DNA from: Mumia sp. Pv4-285
GTDB lineage: Bacteria; Actinomycetota; Actinomycetes; Propionibacteriales; Nocardioidaceae
DNA length: 64,000 bases
Direction: 5' to 3'
Assembly (NCBI RefSeq): GCF_041320275.1
Contig: NZ_CP162023.1
Coordinates: forward strand, 3,658,001-3,722,000
The notes below the pieces were generated by a model. The model saw only the letters and a list, made by a program, of their open reading frames with translations, was not told the origin of the DNA and did not search any database. The number at the start of each line of letters is the position of its first letter. The stretch's first letter is position 1. Below, one piece after another: positions 43,146 to 51,972 of this stretch. Both the position numbers and the translations under genes were made by a program.

Positions 43146-44612
43146 ATGGCTGACCACGCAGTTCCCCCGACGCCTCTCGAGTACGCTCCGGCGCCGGAGT
43201 CCCGCTCGATCGTCGACCTCGAGCCGTCGTACGGGCTGTTCATCGACGGTGCGTTCACCGAAGGCACCGATGGCGGCACGTTCAAGACGGTCAACCCGGC
43301 GACCGAGGAGGTGCTGGCCGAGGTCACCGAGGCGACGCCGGCCGACGTCGACCTCGCGGTGGCCGCAGCCCGTCGTGCGTTCCGCGGCTGGTCGCGGATG
43401 CCGGGCCGAGAGCGCGCCAAGTACCTCTACCGCATCGCCCGCATCATCGCCGAGCGCAGCCGCGAGCTGGCGGTGCTGGAGTCGCTCGATAACGGCAAGC
43501 CGATCAAGGAGTCGCGCGACGTCGACGTGCCGCTGGTGTCGCAGTGGTTCTTCTACTACGCCGGATGGGCCGACAAGCTGTCGTACGCCGGCGCCGGGTC
43601 CAACCCGCGCCCGCTCGGCGTCGCCGCCCAGGTGATCCCCTGGAACTTCCCGCTGCTGATGCTCAGCTGGAAGATCGCACCGGCGCTTGCCGCCGGCAAC
43701 ACGGTCGTCCTCAAGCCCGCCGAGACCACGCCGCTCACCGCGCTGCTGTTCGCCGAGATCTGCCAGCAGGCCGACCTTCCGCCGGGAGTCGTCAACATCG
43801 TGACCGGCGCCGGCGACACGGGCCAGGCGCTCGTGTCGCACCCCGACGTCGACAAGGTCGCGTTCACCGGCTCCACCGACGTCGGGCGCAGCATCGCCCG
43901 AGCGGTCGCCGGCACCGAGAAGCGACTGACCCTCGAGCTCGGTGGCAAGGCCGCCAACATCGTCTTCGACGACGCGCCGATGGACCAGGCGATCGAAGGC
44001 ATCGTGTCGGGCATCTTCTTCAACCAGGGACACGTCTGCTGCGCAGGGTCGCGACTGCTGGTCCAGGAGAACGTCTTCGACGAGGTCATGGAGCGGCTCA
44101 AGCGACGGATGGCGACGCTGCGGGTCGGCGACCCGCTCGACAAGAACACCGACATCGGGGCGATCAACTCGCGCGAGCAGCTCCAGCGCATCACCGAGCT
44201 CGCGGAGGTCGGCGACGCCGAGGGGGCCGAACGCTGGTCACCGCCGTGCGAGCTGCCCAGCTCGGGGTTCTGGTACGCCCCGACCGTGTTCACCGGGGTC
44301 ACGCAGGCGCACCGCATCGCCCGCGAGGAGATCTTCGGCCCCGTGCTCTCGGTGCTGACGTTCCGGACGCCGGACGAGGCCGTCGCGAAGGCCAACAACA
44401 CCCCGTACGGCCTGTCGGCCGGAGTCTGGACCGAGAAGGGCTCGCGCATCCTCGCGATGGCCGACCGGCTCCGCGCCGGCGTCGTCTGGGCCAACACGTT
44501 CAACAAGTTCGACCCGGCGTCGCCGTTCGGCGGCTACAAGGAGTCCGGCTACGGTCGCGAGGGCGGCAAGCAGGGGCTTGCGGCGTACCTGCAGGAGGGT
44601 GAGACCACATGA
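43146..44612 (+). CDS. Aldehyde dehydrogenase
   Basis: A 488-residue NAD(P)-dependent dehydrogenase. The cofactor region VIPWNFPLLMLSWKIAPALA and FTGSTDVGR, the general base in LELGGK and the catalytic cysteine in FFNQGHVCCAGSR are all present. Twelve bases after deoC with GAGGGAGAG as ribosome site, it most likely oxidises acetaldehyde from the DeoC reaction to acetate. ATGA overlap with the shorter homologue downstream. Confidence 0.94.
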   Translation: MADHAVPPTPLEYAPAPESRSIVDLEPSYGLFIDGAFTEGTDGGTFKTVNPATEEVLAEVTEATPADVDLAVAAARRAFRGWSRMPGRERAKYLYRIARIIAERSRELAVLESLDNGKPIKESRDVDVPLVSQWFFYYAGWADKLSYAGAGSNPRPLGVAAQVIPWNFPLLMLSWKIAPALAAGNTVVLKPAETTPLTALLFAEICQQADLPPGVVNIVTGAGDTGQALVSHPDVDKVAFTGSTDVGRSIARAVAGTEKRLTLELGGKAANIVFDDAPMDQAIEGIVSGIFFNQGHVCCAGSRLLVQENVFDEVMERLKRRMATLRVGDPLDKNTDIGAINSREQLQRITELAEVGDAEGAERWSPPCELPSSGFWYAPTVFTGVTQAHRIAREEIFGPVLSVLTFRTPDEAVAKANNTPYGLSAGVWTEKGSRILAMADRLRAGVVWANTFNKFDPASPFGGYKESGYGREGGKQGLAAYLQEGETT

Positions 44613-45469
44613 GCCGGCTCGACGTGCGCAAGACGTACAAGCTCTACATCGGCGGGGCGTTCCCCCGCTCGGAGTCGGGGCACACCTACGAGGTCGTCGA
44701 CACTGCCGGACGGTTCCTCGCGAACGCCGCCAAGGCGTCGCGCAAGGACGCGCGTGACGCGGTCGGCGCTGCCCGCAAGGCGTTCGGCGGGTGGAGCGGA
44801 CGCACGCCGTACAACCGCGGTCAGATCCTCTACCGGGTCGCGGAGATGATCGAGGGACGCCACGACCAGTTCACCGCCGACGTCGTCGCCGCGGAGGGCC
44901 TCACCAAGGTGCAGGCGAGCAAGGTCGTCGACGCGGCGATCGACCGGTGGGTCTGGTACGCAGGATGGGCCGACAAGCTCGCTCAGGTCACCGGCAACGC
45001 CAACCAGGTCGCCGGACCGTTCTTCAACCTGTCCTCCCCCGAGCCGACCGGCGTCGTGGCCGTCGTGGCGCCGTCCGACGACAGCCTCCTCGGGCTGGTC
45101 AGCGTCGTCGCGCCGGCGATCGTCTCCGGCAACACCGTCGTCGTCGTCACCTCGTACGACCGCCCGCTGCCGGCGATCACGCTGTCCGAGGTCCTGGCGA
45201 CCTCCGATCTCCCGGGCGGTGTGGTGAACGTGCTGACCGGCGACTCCGCCGAGCTCGGCCCCTGGCTCGCCGGCCACCTCGACGTCAACGCGCTGGACCT
45301 GACCGGGGTCGACGACCCGGCGGTCGCCGCGGACCTCGAGGCGGAGGCTGCGGTCAACCTCAAGCGGGTCCTTCGCCCGAGCGACCCGGACTGGACGGCC
45401 GACCCGTCGATCTCCCGCATGTCGGCCTTCCTCGAGACGAAGACCGTCTGGCACCCCGTCGGCGTGTGA
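44609..45469 (+). CDS. Truncated aldehyde-dehydrogenase homologue lacking the catalytic domain
   Basis: A 286-residue protein aligned with the cofactor-binding half of aldehyde dehydrogenases: YKLYIGGAFPRSESG, GWSGRTPYNRGQILYRVAEM, VVAPSDDSLLGLVSVVAPA (compare VIPWNFPLLMLSWKIAPA), PGGVVNVLTG. It ends where the LELGGK/catalytic-Cys domain would begin and has a natural stop with a short Trp-ending tail. The frame is intact, codon use is like its neighbours, and it overlaps the genes on both sides, so it appears selected as it is and not a fresh truncation. It may be a partner or regulatory subunit of the preceding enzyme. Confidence 0.85.
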   Translation: MSRLDVRKTYKLYIGGAFPRSESGHTYEVVDTAGRFLANAAKASRKDARDAVGAARKAFGGWSGRTPYNRGQILYRVAEMIEGRHDQFTADVVAAEGLTKVQASKVVDAAIDRWVWYAGWADKLAQVTGNANQVAGPFFNLSSPEPTGVVAVVAPSDDSLLGLVSVVAPAIVSGNTVVVVTSYDRPLPAITLSEVLATSDLPGGVVNVLTGDSAELGPWLAGHLDVNALDLTGVDDPAVAADLEAEAAVNLKRVLRPSDPDWTADPSISRMSAFLETKTVWHPVGV

Positions 45470-46101
45470 GCAGGGCATCCTCCAGCGGCGTCGTCGTCCT
45501 CACCGGCCCCTCGGGCTCCGGGAAGTCGCGCGTCGCCGAACGCAGCGGCCTGCCGGTGGTCCGGCTCGACGACTTCTACCGTGACGGCGACGACCCCGCT
45601 CTGCCGATGACGGTCTTCGGAGACACCGAGATCGTCGACTGGGACGACGTCGGATCCTGGGACATGCTCGCCGCCTGCGACGCGCTCGAGCAGCTGTGCA
45701 CGACGGGGACCGTGGACGTGCCCGTCTACGACATCGCGTCGAGCCGACGTACGGGGACGCGCACGCTGACGCTCGGCGATGCGACGACCGTCGCCGCCGA
45801 GGGGTTGTTCGCGCACGCCGTGGTCGCGGAGCTCGCCCGCCGCGGTCTGCTCGCCGACGCGATCTGCGTCCGGCACCACCGAATGGTGACGTTCGTCCTG
45901 CGGCTGGTGCGCGACCTGCGTGAGAAGCGCAAGCCGCTGCCGGTGCTGCTGCGGCGCGGCTGGCACCTCATGCGCGAGGAGCCGGCCGTGGTCGCCGAGG
46001 CGGTCGAGCACGGCTGCCGGCCGATGACGCCCCGCCGTGCTGAACGCCACGTCGCCGTGGTCGTCGCTGCCACCCGAGACCGCAGGCCGCGCGACGTCTG
46101 A
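45466..46101 (+). CDS. Uridine-kinase-like P-loop protein
   Basis: A 211-residue kinase-fold protein with Walker A GPSGSGKS at about 12-19, then VVRLDDFYRDGDDP, the substrate-binding pattern of uridine/pantothenate-type kinases, and IVDWDDVGSWD and VPVYDIASSRRTG that match the uridine kinase YDxxxxxR region. It probably phosphorylates a nucleoside or small metabolite in the deoC operon. GTGA overlap with the preceding gene. The exact substrate is not determined. Confidence 0.8.
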   Translation: MSRASSSGVVVLTGPSGSGKSRVAERSGLPVVRLDDFYRDGDDPALPMTVFGDTEIVDWDDVGSWDMLAACDALEQLCTTGTVDVPVYDIASSRRTGTRTLTLGDATTVAAEGLFAHAVVAELARRGLLADAICVRHHRMVTFVLRLVRDLREKRKPLPVLLRRGWHLMREEPAVVAEAVEHGCRPMTPRRAERHVAVVVAATRDRRPRDV

Positions 46102-46113
46102 CGGCGCCACCGC

Positions 46114-47736
46114 TCAGTAGCGCGCCTGCAGGGCGTTGATGAACACGTCCACGATCTCGTCGGGCTCCCGCGCGAGGTACACCTGACCGCCGGTCGCCTG
46201 AGCGATCTTCTGGAGCGTGAAGGCGTCGGCGTCCTTCGTGACGCCGATCGCGATCACCACCACCGGCCGGGCGGGGTCACGCTCCCGCTTCAGTGTCTCG
46301 AGGAGCTTCGCCTCGCTGATGCTGCCCGGGTCGACGTTGCGCCCGCCGGTCAGGATGATGACCGAGTTGACGGCCTTCGGGTCGTAGGAGGCCTGCACCG
46401 CGCGGTACGCGGCCAGCGTGGTGTCGTACAGGCTCGTCTTGCCGCCGACCTGCTTGGTCAGCCGGCTGGTCGCGCCCACGATGCGCGCGCGGTGGGTGCC
46501 TGCGCGGTCCGGCGAGTCGAGACGCCGGATCGCAGCGAGCTCCGTCCAGTCCTTCTTGCTGCCCGCCTTGGAGGCGAAGGCCCAGGACCCGAGCGACCAC
46601 GAGTTGGGCATCAGGCCGAGCCCCTTGAGCGCAGCCTGGACCGTGAGCGCCATCTTGGTCGAGCCGCCGACGCGTCCGCCCATCGGCTTCGAGACGTCGA
46701 CGACCGCGAGGGTGCGGCCGGGCATCGCGATGAGCGACCAGCGCCGGATCGTGTCCGCGACGACCTTCGGGTCCTTGATCGCCATCGGCTCGATGGCTCC
46801 GACCGTACGGCCGGTGTCGAGCGGGTCTCCGAGAGGCGCCCGGAAGCCGGCGTCGGCGAACGCCTCGACCGCCTCGGGCGTCATCAGCGCGTCGCCGAGC
46901 GCCGACGCGGCCCTCGAGATCGCCGGTCGGTCGGTGATCGAGGCGAGCGGGTAGCCGAGACCGAGGCTGCCTGACTCGGGCACCACCGGGTCGAAGCCCT
47001 CGGACACGGGACCCGCGGCGTTGAAGGCCTGCTCGCTCACGACGGTGCTGCCGCGCGCGGCGGCGACGGCGGTCAGCAGGGCGGTGGGCTCGACCGGAGG
47101 CGGGTTGCCGGCCTGGCGCTGGGCGAGCGTCACCTGCGCGGCGCTGACGGTGGAGAACGCCGTCGGGGTCACTCCGCGTGCGGCCTCGGCGTACGCGGCG
47201 AGGAGCGGCGCCGCGGCGGTCGCGCTCGCAAGGGGATCACCGGCGGTGAAGGACGGGTGCGTGAGCAGGGCGAGCCACGTCTTGGGAGCCTCTCCGGAGT
47301 CCTTGGGCCAGACGACGACCACGGGCGACGAGGCCACCGAGCGCACGATCGTGCGGGGCTCCGGGGCGCCGTCGACGAGCTGGGTGCTGACCCGCGAGAG
47401 CCACACCGACGAGTCCGGAACCCACAGGTCGGCGCTGTCGTCACCGATCGTGACCGCCTGGGCAGTCAGCGCGGGCGCCTCGCCGACCACGTCGTACGAG
47501 AAGCACTGCTCGTCACCCGCGCGTGCGGCCGCCTCCGCGACGATCGGCTCGATCTCCGGAGCGACGGCGACCACGAAGGGATCGCCGTCCGTGCAGTCCG
47601 CCGAGGCGGAGTTCTCGTCGTCACGAACGACGAGAACGAGGGCGAGCACCGCCGCGAGCACGACGATCCCGACCCCGAAAGCTGTGATTCCCCCGCGACC
47701 ACTCGGGTCCTTATCCCCGGCGTGTCGCCCGCCCAT
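46114..47736 (-). CDS. Membrane-anchored binding-protein/VWA fusion with degenerate MIDAS
   Basis: A 540-residue protein: short cytoplasmic start MGGRHAGDKD, one membrane helix (about 19-37), an extracellular solute-binding-like domain (about 52-335; PDSSVWLSR, SSPVVVVWPKDS) and a VWA domain (about 342-540). It is 45-50% alike by eye to the upstream gene. The first MIDAS motif reads DVSKPM (347-352) where DxSxS is needed, and the later Asp motif is ILTGGRN in place of IMTDGKN, so metal binding is probably lost. It ends near the convergent kinase-like gene. The ligand is unknown. Confidence 0.85.
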   Translation of the reverse strand: MGGRHAGDKDPSGRGGITAFGVGIVVLAAVLALVLVVRDDENSASADCTDGDPFVVAVAPEIEPIVAEAAARAGDEQCFSYDVVGEAPALTAQAVTIGDDSADLWVPDSSVWLSRVSTQLVDGAPEPRTIVRSVASSPVVVVWPKDSGEAPKTWLALLTHPSFTAGDPLASATAAAPLLAAYAEAARGVTPTAFSTVSAAQVTLAQRQAGNPPPVEPTALLTAVAAARGSTVVSEQAFNAAGPVSEGFDPVVPESGSLGLGYPLASITDRPAISRAASALGDALMTPEAVEAFADAGFRAPLGDPLDTGRTVGAIEPMAIKDPKVVADTIRRWSLIAMPGRTLAVVDVSKPMGGRVGGSTKMALTVQAALKGLGLMPNSWSLGSWAFASKAGSKKDWTELAAIRRLDSPDRAGTHRARIVGATSRLTKQVGGKTSLYDTTLAAYRAVQASYDPKAVNSVIILTGGRNVDPGSISEAKLLETLKRERDPARPVVVIAIGVTKDADAFTLQKIAQATGGQVYLAREPDEIVDVFINALQARY

Positions 47737-47783
47737 TGCCTGGCTCCTTGCGTGGTGGTGGCGTCGGTGGCGTCATCTCGCAC

Positions 47784-47813
47784 GGACGCGCCGCCCGGGC
47801 GGGCGGCGCGTCC
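47784..47813 (-). terminator. Strong hairpin between the two VWA paralogues
   Basis: GGACGCGCCGCCC (47784-47796), loop GGGC, then GGGCGGCGCGTCC (47801-47813): a perfect 13-bp stem just after the stop of the upstream VWA gene. No T-run follows; it could limit read-through or protect the 3' end. Confidence 0.6.
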
Positions 47814-47823
47814 TGGCGAGCGA

Positions 47824-49437
47824 CTAGCCGCGCGACTCCAGTGCCTTGACGAACACGGTCGGGATCTCGTCGGGCTCACGGGCGATGTAGGACGAGCCGC
47901 CCGTGGCCTTGGCGATCTTTTCGAGCGCATCCGCGTCGGCGTCCTCTGTGATGCCGATCGCGACGATGATCACGGGTCGTGCCGGGTCGCGCTCGCGCTG
48001 CAGCGTGGCGAGGAGCTCCGACAAGGTGAGGCTGTTGGAGTCCTCGTTCTTGCCGTCGGTCATGATCACGACCGAGTTGATCGCCTTCGGGTCGTACTGA
48101 GCCTGCACCGTCCGCCACGCCGCGAGCGTCGTATCGTAGAGGCCGGTCCCGCCGCCGACGAGGGTGGGGTACTCGCGCGTCTTCTGGACGACCACGTCAC
48201 GGTGCTTGACGCCGTCGGTGACCGCGCCGAGCTTGCGGATCGGCGCCATCTTGCGCCAGTCCTGCTCACCGTCGAGCTGGTGGGAGAACGCCCACGCGCC
48301 GACGGCCCACGAGTCGGGCATCAACGACAGACCGGTCAGGGCCGCCTCGACTGTCAACCCCATGCGCGTCGAGTCGCCGGCCTGCGCCTCCATGGAGCCG
48401 GACACGTCGATCACGGAGAGCATCTGAGCGGGGAGAGCGACGACCGACCACTTGCGCAGGGTCAGACCGACCAGCTTCATGTCGTCGAGCACGATCGGCG
48501 TGAACGCCCCGACACCCGCTCCTTCGGGCAGCGGCTCGCCCGACGGCGTACGGAAGCCCGCTGCCGCCAGCGAGGCGACACCGTCGGCCGAACCGAGCGA
48601 GTCGGCCAGCGCCTCGCCTGCCCGCTCGTTTCCGGGGTTCGTCGACACCGCCGCCAACGGGTAGTCGAGCATGATGCTGCCGGTCCGCGGCACGACCTCG
48701 GCGAACGCGGCGCTGGCCTGCGGCGCCGCGTTGAAGACCTGCTCGCTGACGACGGTGCTGCCGCCGGCCTTGGCGACGTCGGCGAGGAGCTCGACCGGGT
48801 TCGCCTTCGGCGCCGAGACGGTCTGCCGCTGCGCGATCGTCACCATCGCGGCGCCGACCTGGTCTGCGTTGCTGATGCCCTTGGCGACCTCCGCCTGCGC
48901 CGCGAGCAGCGGCACCGCAGCCGGCGTCGACGCCAGCGCGTCACCGGCGGTGAAGTTGGTGCCCGACATCGCTTCGAGCCATGTCGCGGGCGGTTCGGCG
49001 CCTTCCTTGGGCAGCGCGAGCACCACCGGCGAGGTGGCGACGGACCCGGCGATCGTCGCCGGACCCTGCGCACCCTCGGCCTGCTGACCCTTCACGCGGA
49101 TGATCCACAGCGAAGAGTCGGGGATCCAGAGGTCGGGCTGCTCCTCGCCGATGGCGAGCGACTGCGCGACGAGCGCGGGAGCCTGGGACTCGACCGTGTA
49201 GCTGGCGCACGCGTCGTCACCGACACGAGCGGCCGCGTCCTCCACGACCGAGGCGATCTCAGGCGCCGCAGCGACAGTGATCTGGTGCGTCGTCGAGCAC
49301 GACGCAGCAGCCGGGGTGTCCTCGTCCCTGAGGACGAACACCCCGGTCAGGATGGTGGCAATGACCACGAGTCCGATGCCGTACTGCCACTTTCGGCCGG
49401 TATCGGACTCCTTGGCCACGGCATGACGCCCGCCCAT
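47824..49437 (-). CDS. Membrane-anchored binding-protein/VWA fusion with intact MIDAS
   Basis: A 537-residue protein built like its downstream paralogue: MGGRHAVAKE start, membrane helix (about 18-36), extracellular solute-binding-like region (about 52-335; WIPDSSLWIIRV) and a VWA domain (about 340-537). The MIDAS is intact: DVSGSM (344-349), the Thr in GGGTGLYDT and IMTDGKN. It should bind a metal-dependent ligand outside the cell. The GGGAGA ribosome site precedes the ATG. The pair is probably a tandem duplication; substrate and partners are unknown. Confidence 0.87.
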   Translation of the reverse strand: MGGRHAVAKESDTGRKWQYGIGLVVIATILTGVFVLRDEDTPAAASCSTTHQITVAAAPEIASVVEDAAARVGDDACASYTVESQAPALVAQSLAIGEEQPDLWIPDSSLWIIRVKGQQAEGAQGPATIAGSVATSPVVLALPKEGAEPPATWLEAMSGTNFTAGDALASTPAAVPLLAAQAEVAKGISNADQVGAAMVTIAQRQTVSAPKANPVELLADVAKAGGSTVVSEQVFNAAPQASAAFAEVVPRTGSIMLDYPLAAVSTNPGNERAGEALADSLGSADGVASLAAAGFRTPSGEPLPEGAGVGAFTPIVLDDMKLVGLTLRKWSVVALPAQMLSVIDVSGSMEAQAGDSTRMGLTVEAALTGLSLMPDSWAVGAWAFSHQLDGEQDWRKMAPIRKLGAVTDGVKHRDVVVQKTREYPTLVGGGTGLYDTTLAAWRTVQAQYDPKAINSVVIMTDGKNEDSNSLTLSELLATLQRERDPARPVIIVAIGITEDADADALEKIAKATGGSSYIAREPDEIPTVFVKALESRG

Positions 49438-49515
49438 TCAATCTCCCTCGTTCGTGGCATGCTTCACACACGACTGCGCACAAGGTAGCAGAGTGGGACG
49501 GGTGTCCAGTAAGCG

Positions 49516-50583
49516 CTATATAGCATAACCCGGCTTGATCGCATCTTGGATGAGTGCGAGTCGCTCGTCGAAGGGCAGAAAAGCGCTCTTCATCGCGTTC
49601 ACGGTGAACCACCGCAGGTCCTCGAGGTCGTACCCGAAGGCGTCCACGAGAAGGCCCATCTCGCGCGTCATCGACGTCTGGCTCATCAGTCGGTTGTCGG
49701 TGTTCACGGTCACGCGGAAGCCCAGCGCTGCGAGCGTGCCGATGGGGTGCTCGGCGATCGACGCGGCTGCTCCGGTCTGCACGTTGGACGACGGGCACAG
49801 CTCGAGCGGGATGCGCTTGTCCCGCACGTACGCGGCGAGCCGACCGAGGCGTGGTGCATCGCCGTCGGTCGTGTCGATGTCATCGATGATGCGGACACCG
49901 TGGCCGAGCCGGTCGGCGCCGCACCACTGGATCGCCTGCCAGATCGAGGGCAGTCCGAACGCCTCGCCCGCATGGATGGTGAAGTGGGCGTTCTCGCGCT
50001 GCAGGTACTCGAAGGCGTCGAGGTGCCGGGTCGGAGGGTAGCCGGCCTCCGCCCCGGCGATGTCGAAGCCGACGACGCCGCGGTCACGGTAGGCCACGGC
50101 GAGCTCGGCGATCTCGAACGAGCGCGCCTGGTGCCGCATGGCGGTGAGGATCTGGCGGGGGTGGATGACCTTGCCGCGCCTCGCCGCCTCGGCGACCCCC
50201 TGCTCGAACCCTTCACGGACTGCGTCGACGGTCTCGGAGAGGCTGAGGCCCTCGCGGAGGTGCTGCTCGGGGGCCCACCGCACCTCGGCGTAGAGCACGC
50301 CGTCGTCCGCCAGGTCCTCGACGCACTCGCGCGCGACACGCTCGAGGTCCTCGCGCGTCTGCATCACACCGACCGTGTGCTCGAACGTCTCGAGGTAGCG
50401 CACCAGGCTGCCGGACGTCGCCGAGTCGGCGAACCACCGGCCGAGCTCCGACGCGTCGTCGACGGGCAGCTGGTGGCCGGTGCGCGACGCGATCTCGGCG
50501 ACCGTCTGCGGCCGCACGCCACCGTCGAGGTGGTCGTGCAGGAGAACCTTCGGGACGCGGGCGATCTGTTCGGCGGTCAGCAT
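49516..50583 (-). CDS. add: Adenosine deaminase
   Basis: Deaminates (deoxy)adenosine to (deoxy)inosine, feeding PunA. The 355-residue protein shows the zinc ligands HDHLDGG near the start and IHAGEAFG, the catalytic Glu in [19 protein letters not shown] and the late Asp in VNTDNRLMS. It follows deoA on the same strand but is separated by the palindromic element, and TAGGCT sits 6 nt before its ATG, so it is probably transcribed on its own. Confidence 0.95.
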   Translation of the reverse strand: MLTAEQIARVPKVLLHDHLDGGVRPQTVAEIASRTGHQLPVDDASELGRWFADSATSGSLVRYLETFEHTVGVMQTREDLERVARECVEDLADDGVLYAEVRWAPEQHLREGLSLSETVDAVREGFEQGVAEAARRGKVIHPRQILTAMRHQARSFEIAELAVAYRDRGVVGFDIAGAEAGYPPTRHLDAFEYLQRENAHFTIHAGEAFGLPSIWQAIQWCGADRLGHGVRIIDDIDTTDGDAPRLGRLAAYVRDKRIPLELCPSSNVQTGAAASIAEHPIGTLAALGFRVTVNTDNRLMSQTSMTREMGLLVDAFGYDLEDLRWFTVNAMKSAFLPFDERLALIQDAIKPGYAI

Positions 50584-50589
50584 CGGATC

Positions 50590-50595
50590 AGCCTA
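50590..50595 (-). promoter_or_regulatory. -10 box for leaderless add mRNA
   Basis: TAGGCT on the minus strand, 6 nt before the ATG at 50583, placed right after the palindromic element. Confidence 0.5.
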
Positions 50596-50605
50596 GTGCG
50601 AGCCA

Positions 50606-50677
50606 CGTCCGCGATTTGTGCCCTCCGACAAGGAATCAGGCGGCAAGTTCCTTGTAGAAGTGCACAAATCGGGGACG
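50606..50677. repeat. Palindromic intergenic element, copy 3
   Basis: Arms CGTCCGCGATTTGTGC (from 50606) and GTGCACAAATCGGGGACG (to 50677), with an inner pair ACAAGGAA / TTCCTTGT. Same structure as copy 1. It lies between deoA and add, two genes on the same strand, and probably ends the long nucleoside operon. Confidence 0.8.
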
Positions 50678-50682
50678 GGCGG

Positions 50683-51972
50683 TCAGACGATGCGCTCCAG
50701 CACGGGCGAGGACGGCACGGACGGCTCGGTGTCCGTGACGTCGTACCCGCCATCGAGCGCAGCCAGCGCGCGCTCGAAGCGCTCCGGCGTCTCCGTCTGG
50801 AGCGTCATCAACGGCTGGCCCGCGCGTACGGCGTCGCCCGGTCGCGCGTGCAGCGTGACGCCGGCGGTGGCCTGGACGGCCTCCCCCGGTCGCGAACGTC
50901 CCGCACCGAGCCGCCACGCGGCGAGCCCGACCGCCATCGCGTCGACCCGTGCGACGTAGCCGTCACGGTCGGCCGTCACGACGGACGTCTCTCGAGCGAC
51001 CGGCAGCTCCGCGTCGGGGTCGCCGCCCTGAGCAGCGATCATGCGACGCCACACGTCCATCGCGCGACCCGACGCGAGGACGTCGGCAGGGTCCTGGTCC
51101 TCGCGGCCGGCCGCCGACAGCATCTCCCGCGCCAGCGCCACGGTGAGCTCGACGACGTCGGCCGGTCCACCGCCCGCGAGCACCTCGACGGACTCCGCGA
51201 CCTCGACGGCGTTGCCCGCCGTCATCCCGAGCGGCGTGGACATGTCGGTGACGAGCGCGCGCGTGTCGACCCCCGCGGCGTTGCCGAGCGCGACCATCGT
51301 CCGGGCGAGCTCACGCGCCTTGTCGAGGTCCTTCATGAACGCCCCCGAGCCGACCTTCACGTCGAGCACGAGCGAGCCGGTCCCCTCGGCGATCTTCTTG
51401 CTCATGATCGAGCTGGCGATCAACGGGATCGACTCCACGGTGCCCGTCACGTCGCGCAGCGCGTACAGCTTCTTGTCGGCCGGCGCGAGGCCCGCTCCCG
51501 CCGCGCAGATCACCGCACCCACGTCCTCGAGCTGCGCGAGCATCTCGTCGTTCGTGAGATCGGCGCGCCACCCCGGGATCGACTCGAGCTTGTCGAGCGT
51601 GCCACCCGTGTGACCGAGCCCGCGGCCCGAGAGCTGGGGTACGGCGACGCCGCAGGCGGCGACCAGCGGCGCGAGCGGCAGCGTGATCTTGTCCCCCACC
51701 CCTCCGGTGGAGTGCTTGTCCGACGTCGGCCACGAGAGGCCGGAGAAGTCCATGCGTTCGCCGCTGCGGATCATCGCATCGGTCCAGCGGGCGATCTCGG
51801 CGAACTCCATGCCGTTGAGGACGATCGCCATCGCGAGCGAGGCCATCTGGACGTCGGCCACCTCCCCGGAGGTGAACCCGTCGACCACCCAGTCGATCTG
51901 CGAGTCGCTGAGGACGTGCCCGTCCCTCTTCGCTGCGATCACCTCGACCGCGTCGTGGCGTGCCGCCGTCAT
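50683..51972 (-). CDS. deoA: Thymidine phosphorylase
   Basis: Phosphorolysis of thymidine/deoxyuridine to base and deoxyribose-1-phosphate. The 429-residue protein has the family signatures KHSTGGVGDKITLPLAPLVA, SGRGLGHTGGTLDKLE, SIMSKKIAEG, VLDVKVGSGAFMK and MDxP-like TDMSTPLG. The ATG at 51972 overlaps the P450 stop (ATGA), making it the last gene of the BMP transporter operon. The longer reading frame upstream lies in the P450 gene. Confidence 0.95.
   Translation of the reverse strand: MTAARHDAVEVIAAKRDGHVLSDSQIDWVVDGFTSGEVADVQMASLAMAIVLNGMEFAEIARWTDAMIRSGERMDFSGLSWPTSDKHSTGGVGDKITLPLAPLVAACGVAVPQLSGRGLGHTGGTLDKLESIPGWRADLTNDEMLAQLEDVGAVICAAGAGLAPADKKLYALRDVTGTVESIPLIASSIMSKKIAEGTGSLVLDVKVGSGAFMKDLDKARELARTMVALGNAAGVDTRALVTDMSTPLGMTAGNAVEVAESVEVLAGGGPADVVELTVALAREMLSAAGREDQDPADVLASGRAMDVWRRMIAAQGGDPDAELPVARETSVVTADRDGYVARVDAMAVGLAAWRLGAGRSRPGEAVQATAGVTLHARPGDAVRAGQPLMTLQTETPERFERALAALDGGYDVTDTEPSVPSSPVLERIV

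Noticed and set aside
44609-45469. Pseudogene call for the short aldehyde dehydrogenase homologue
   Set aside because: The frame is intact, the C-terminus is clean, and overlaps couple it to both neighbours, so a maintained short protein is more likely.
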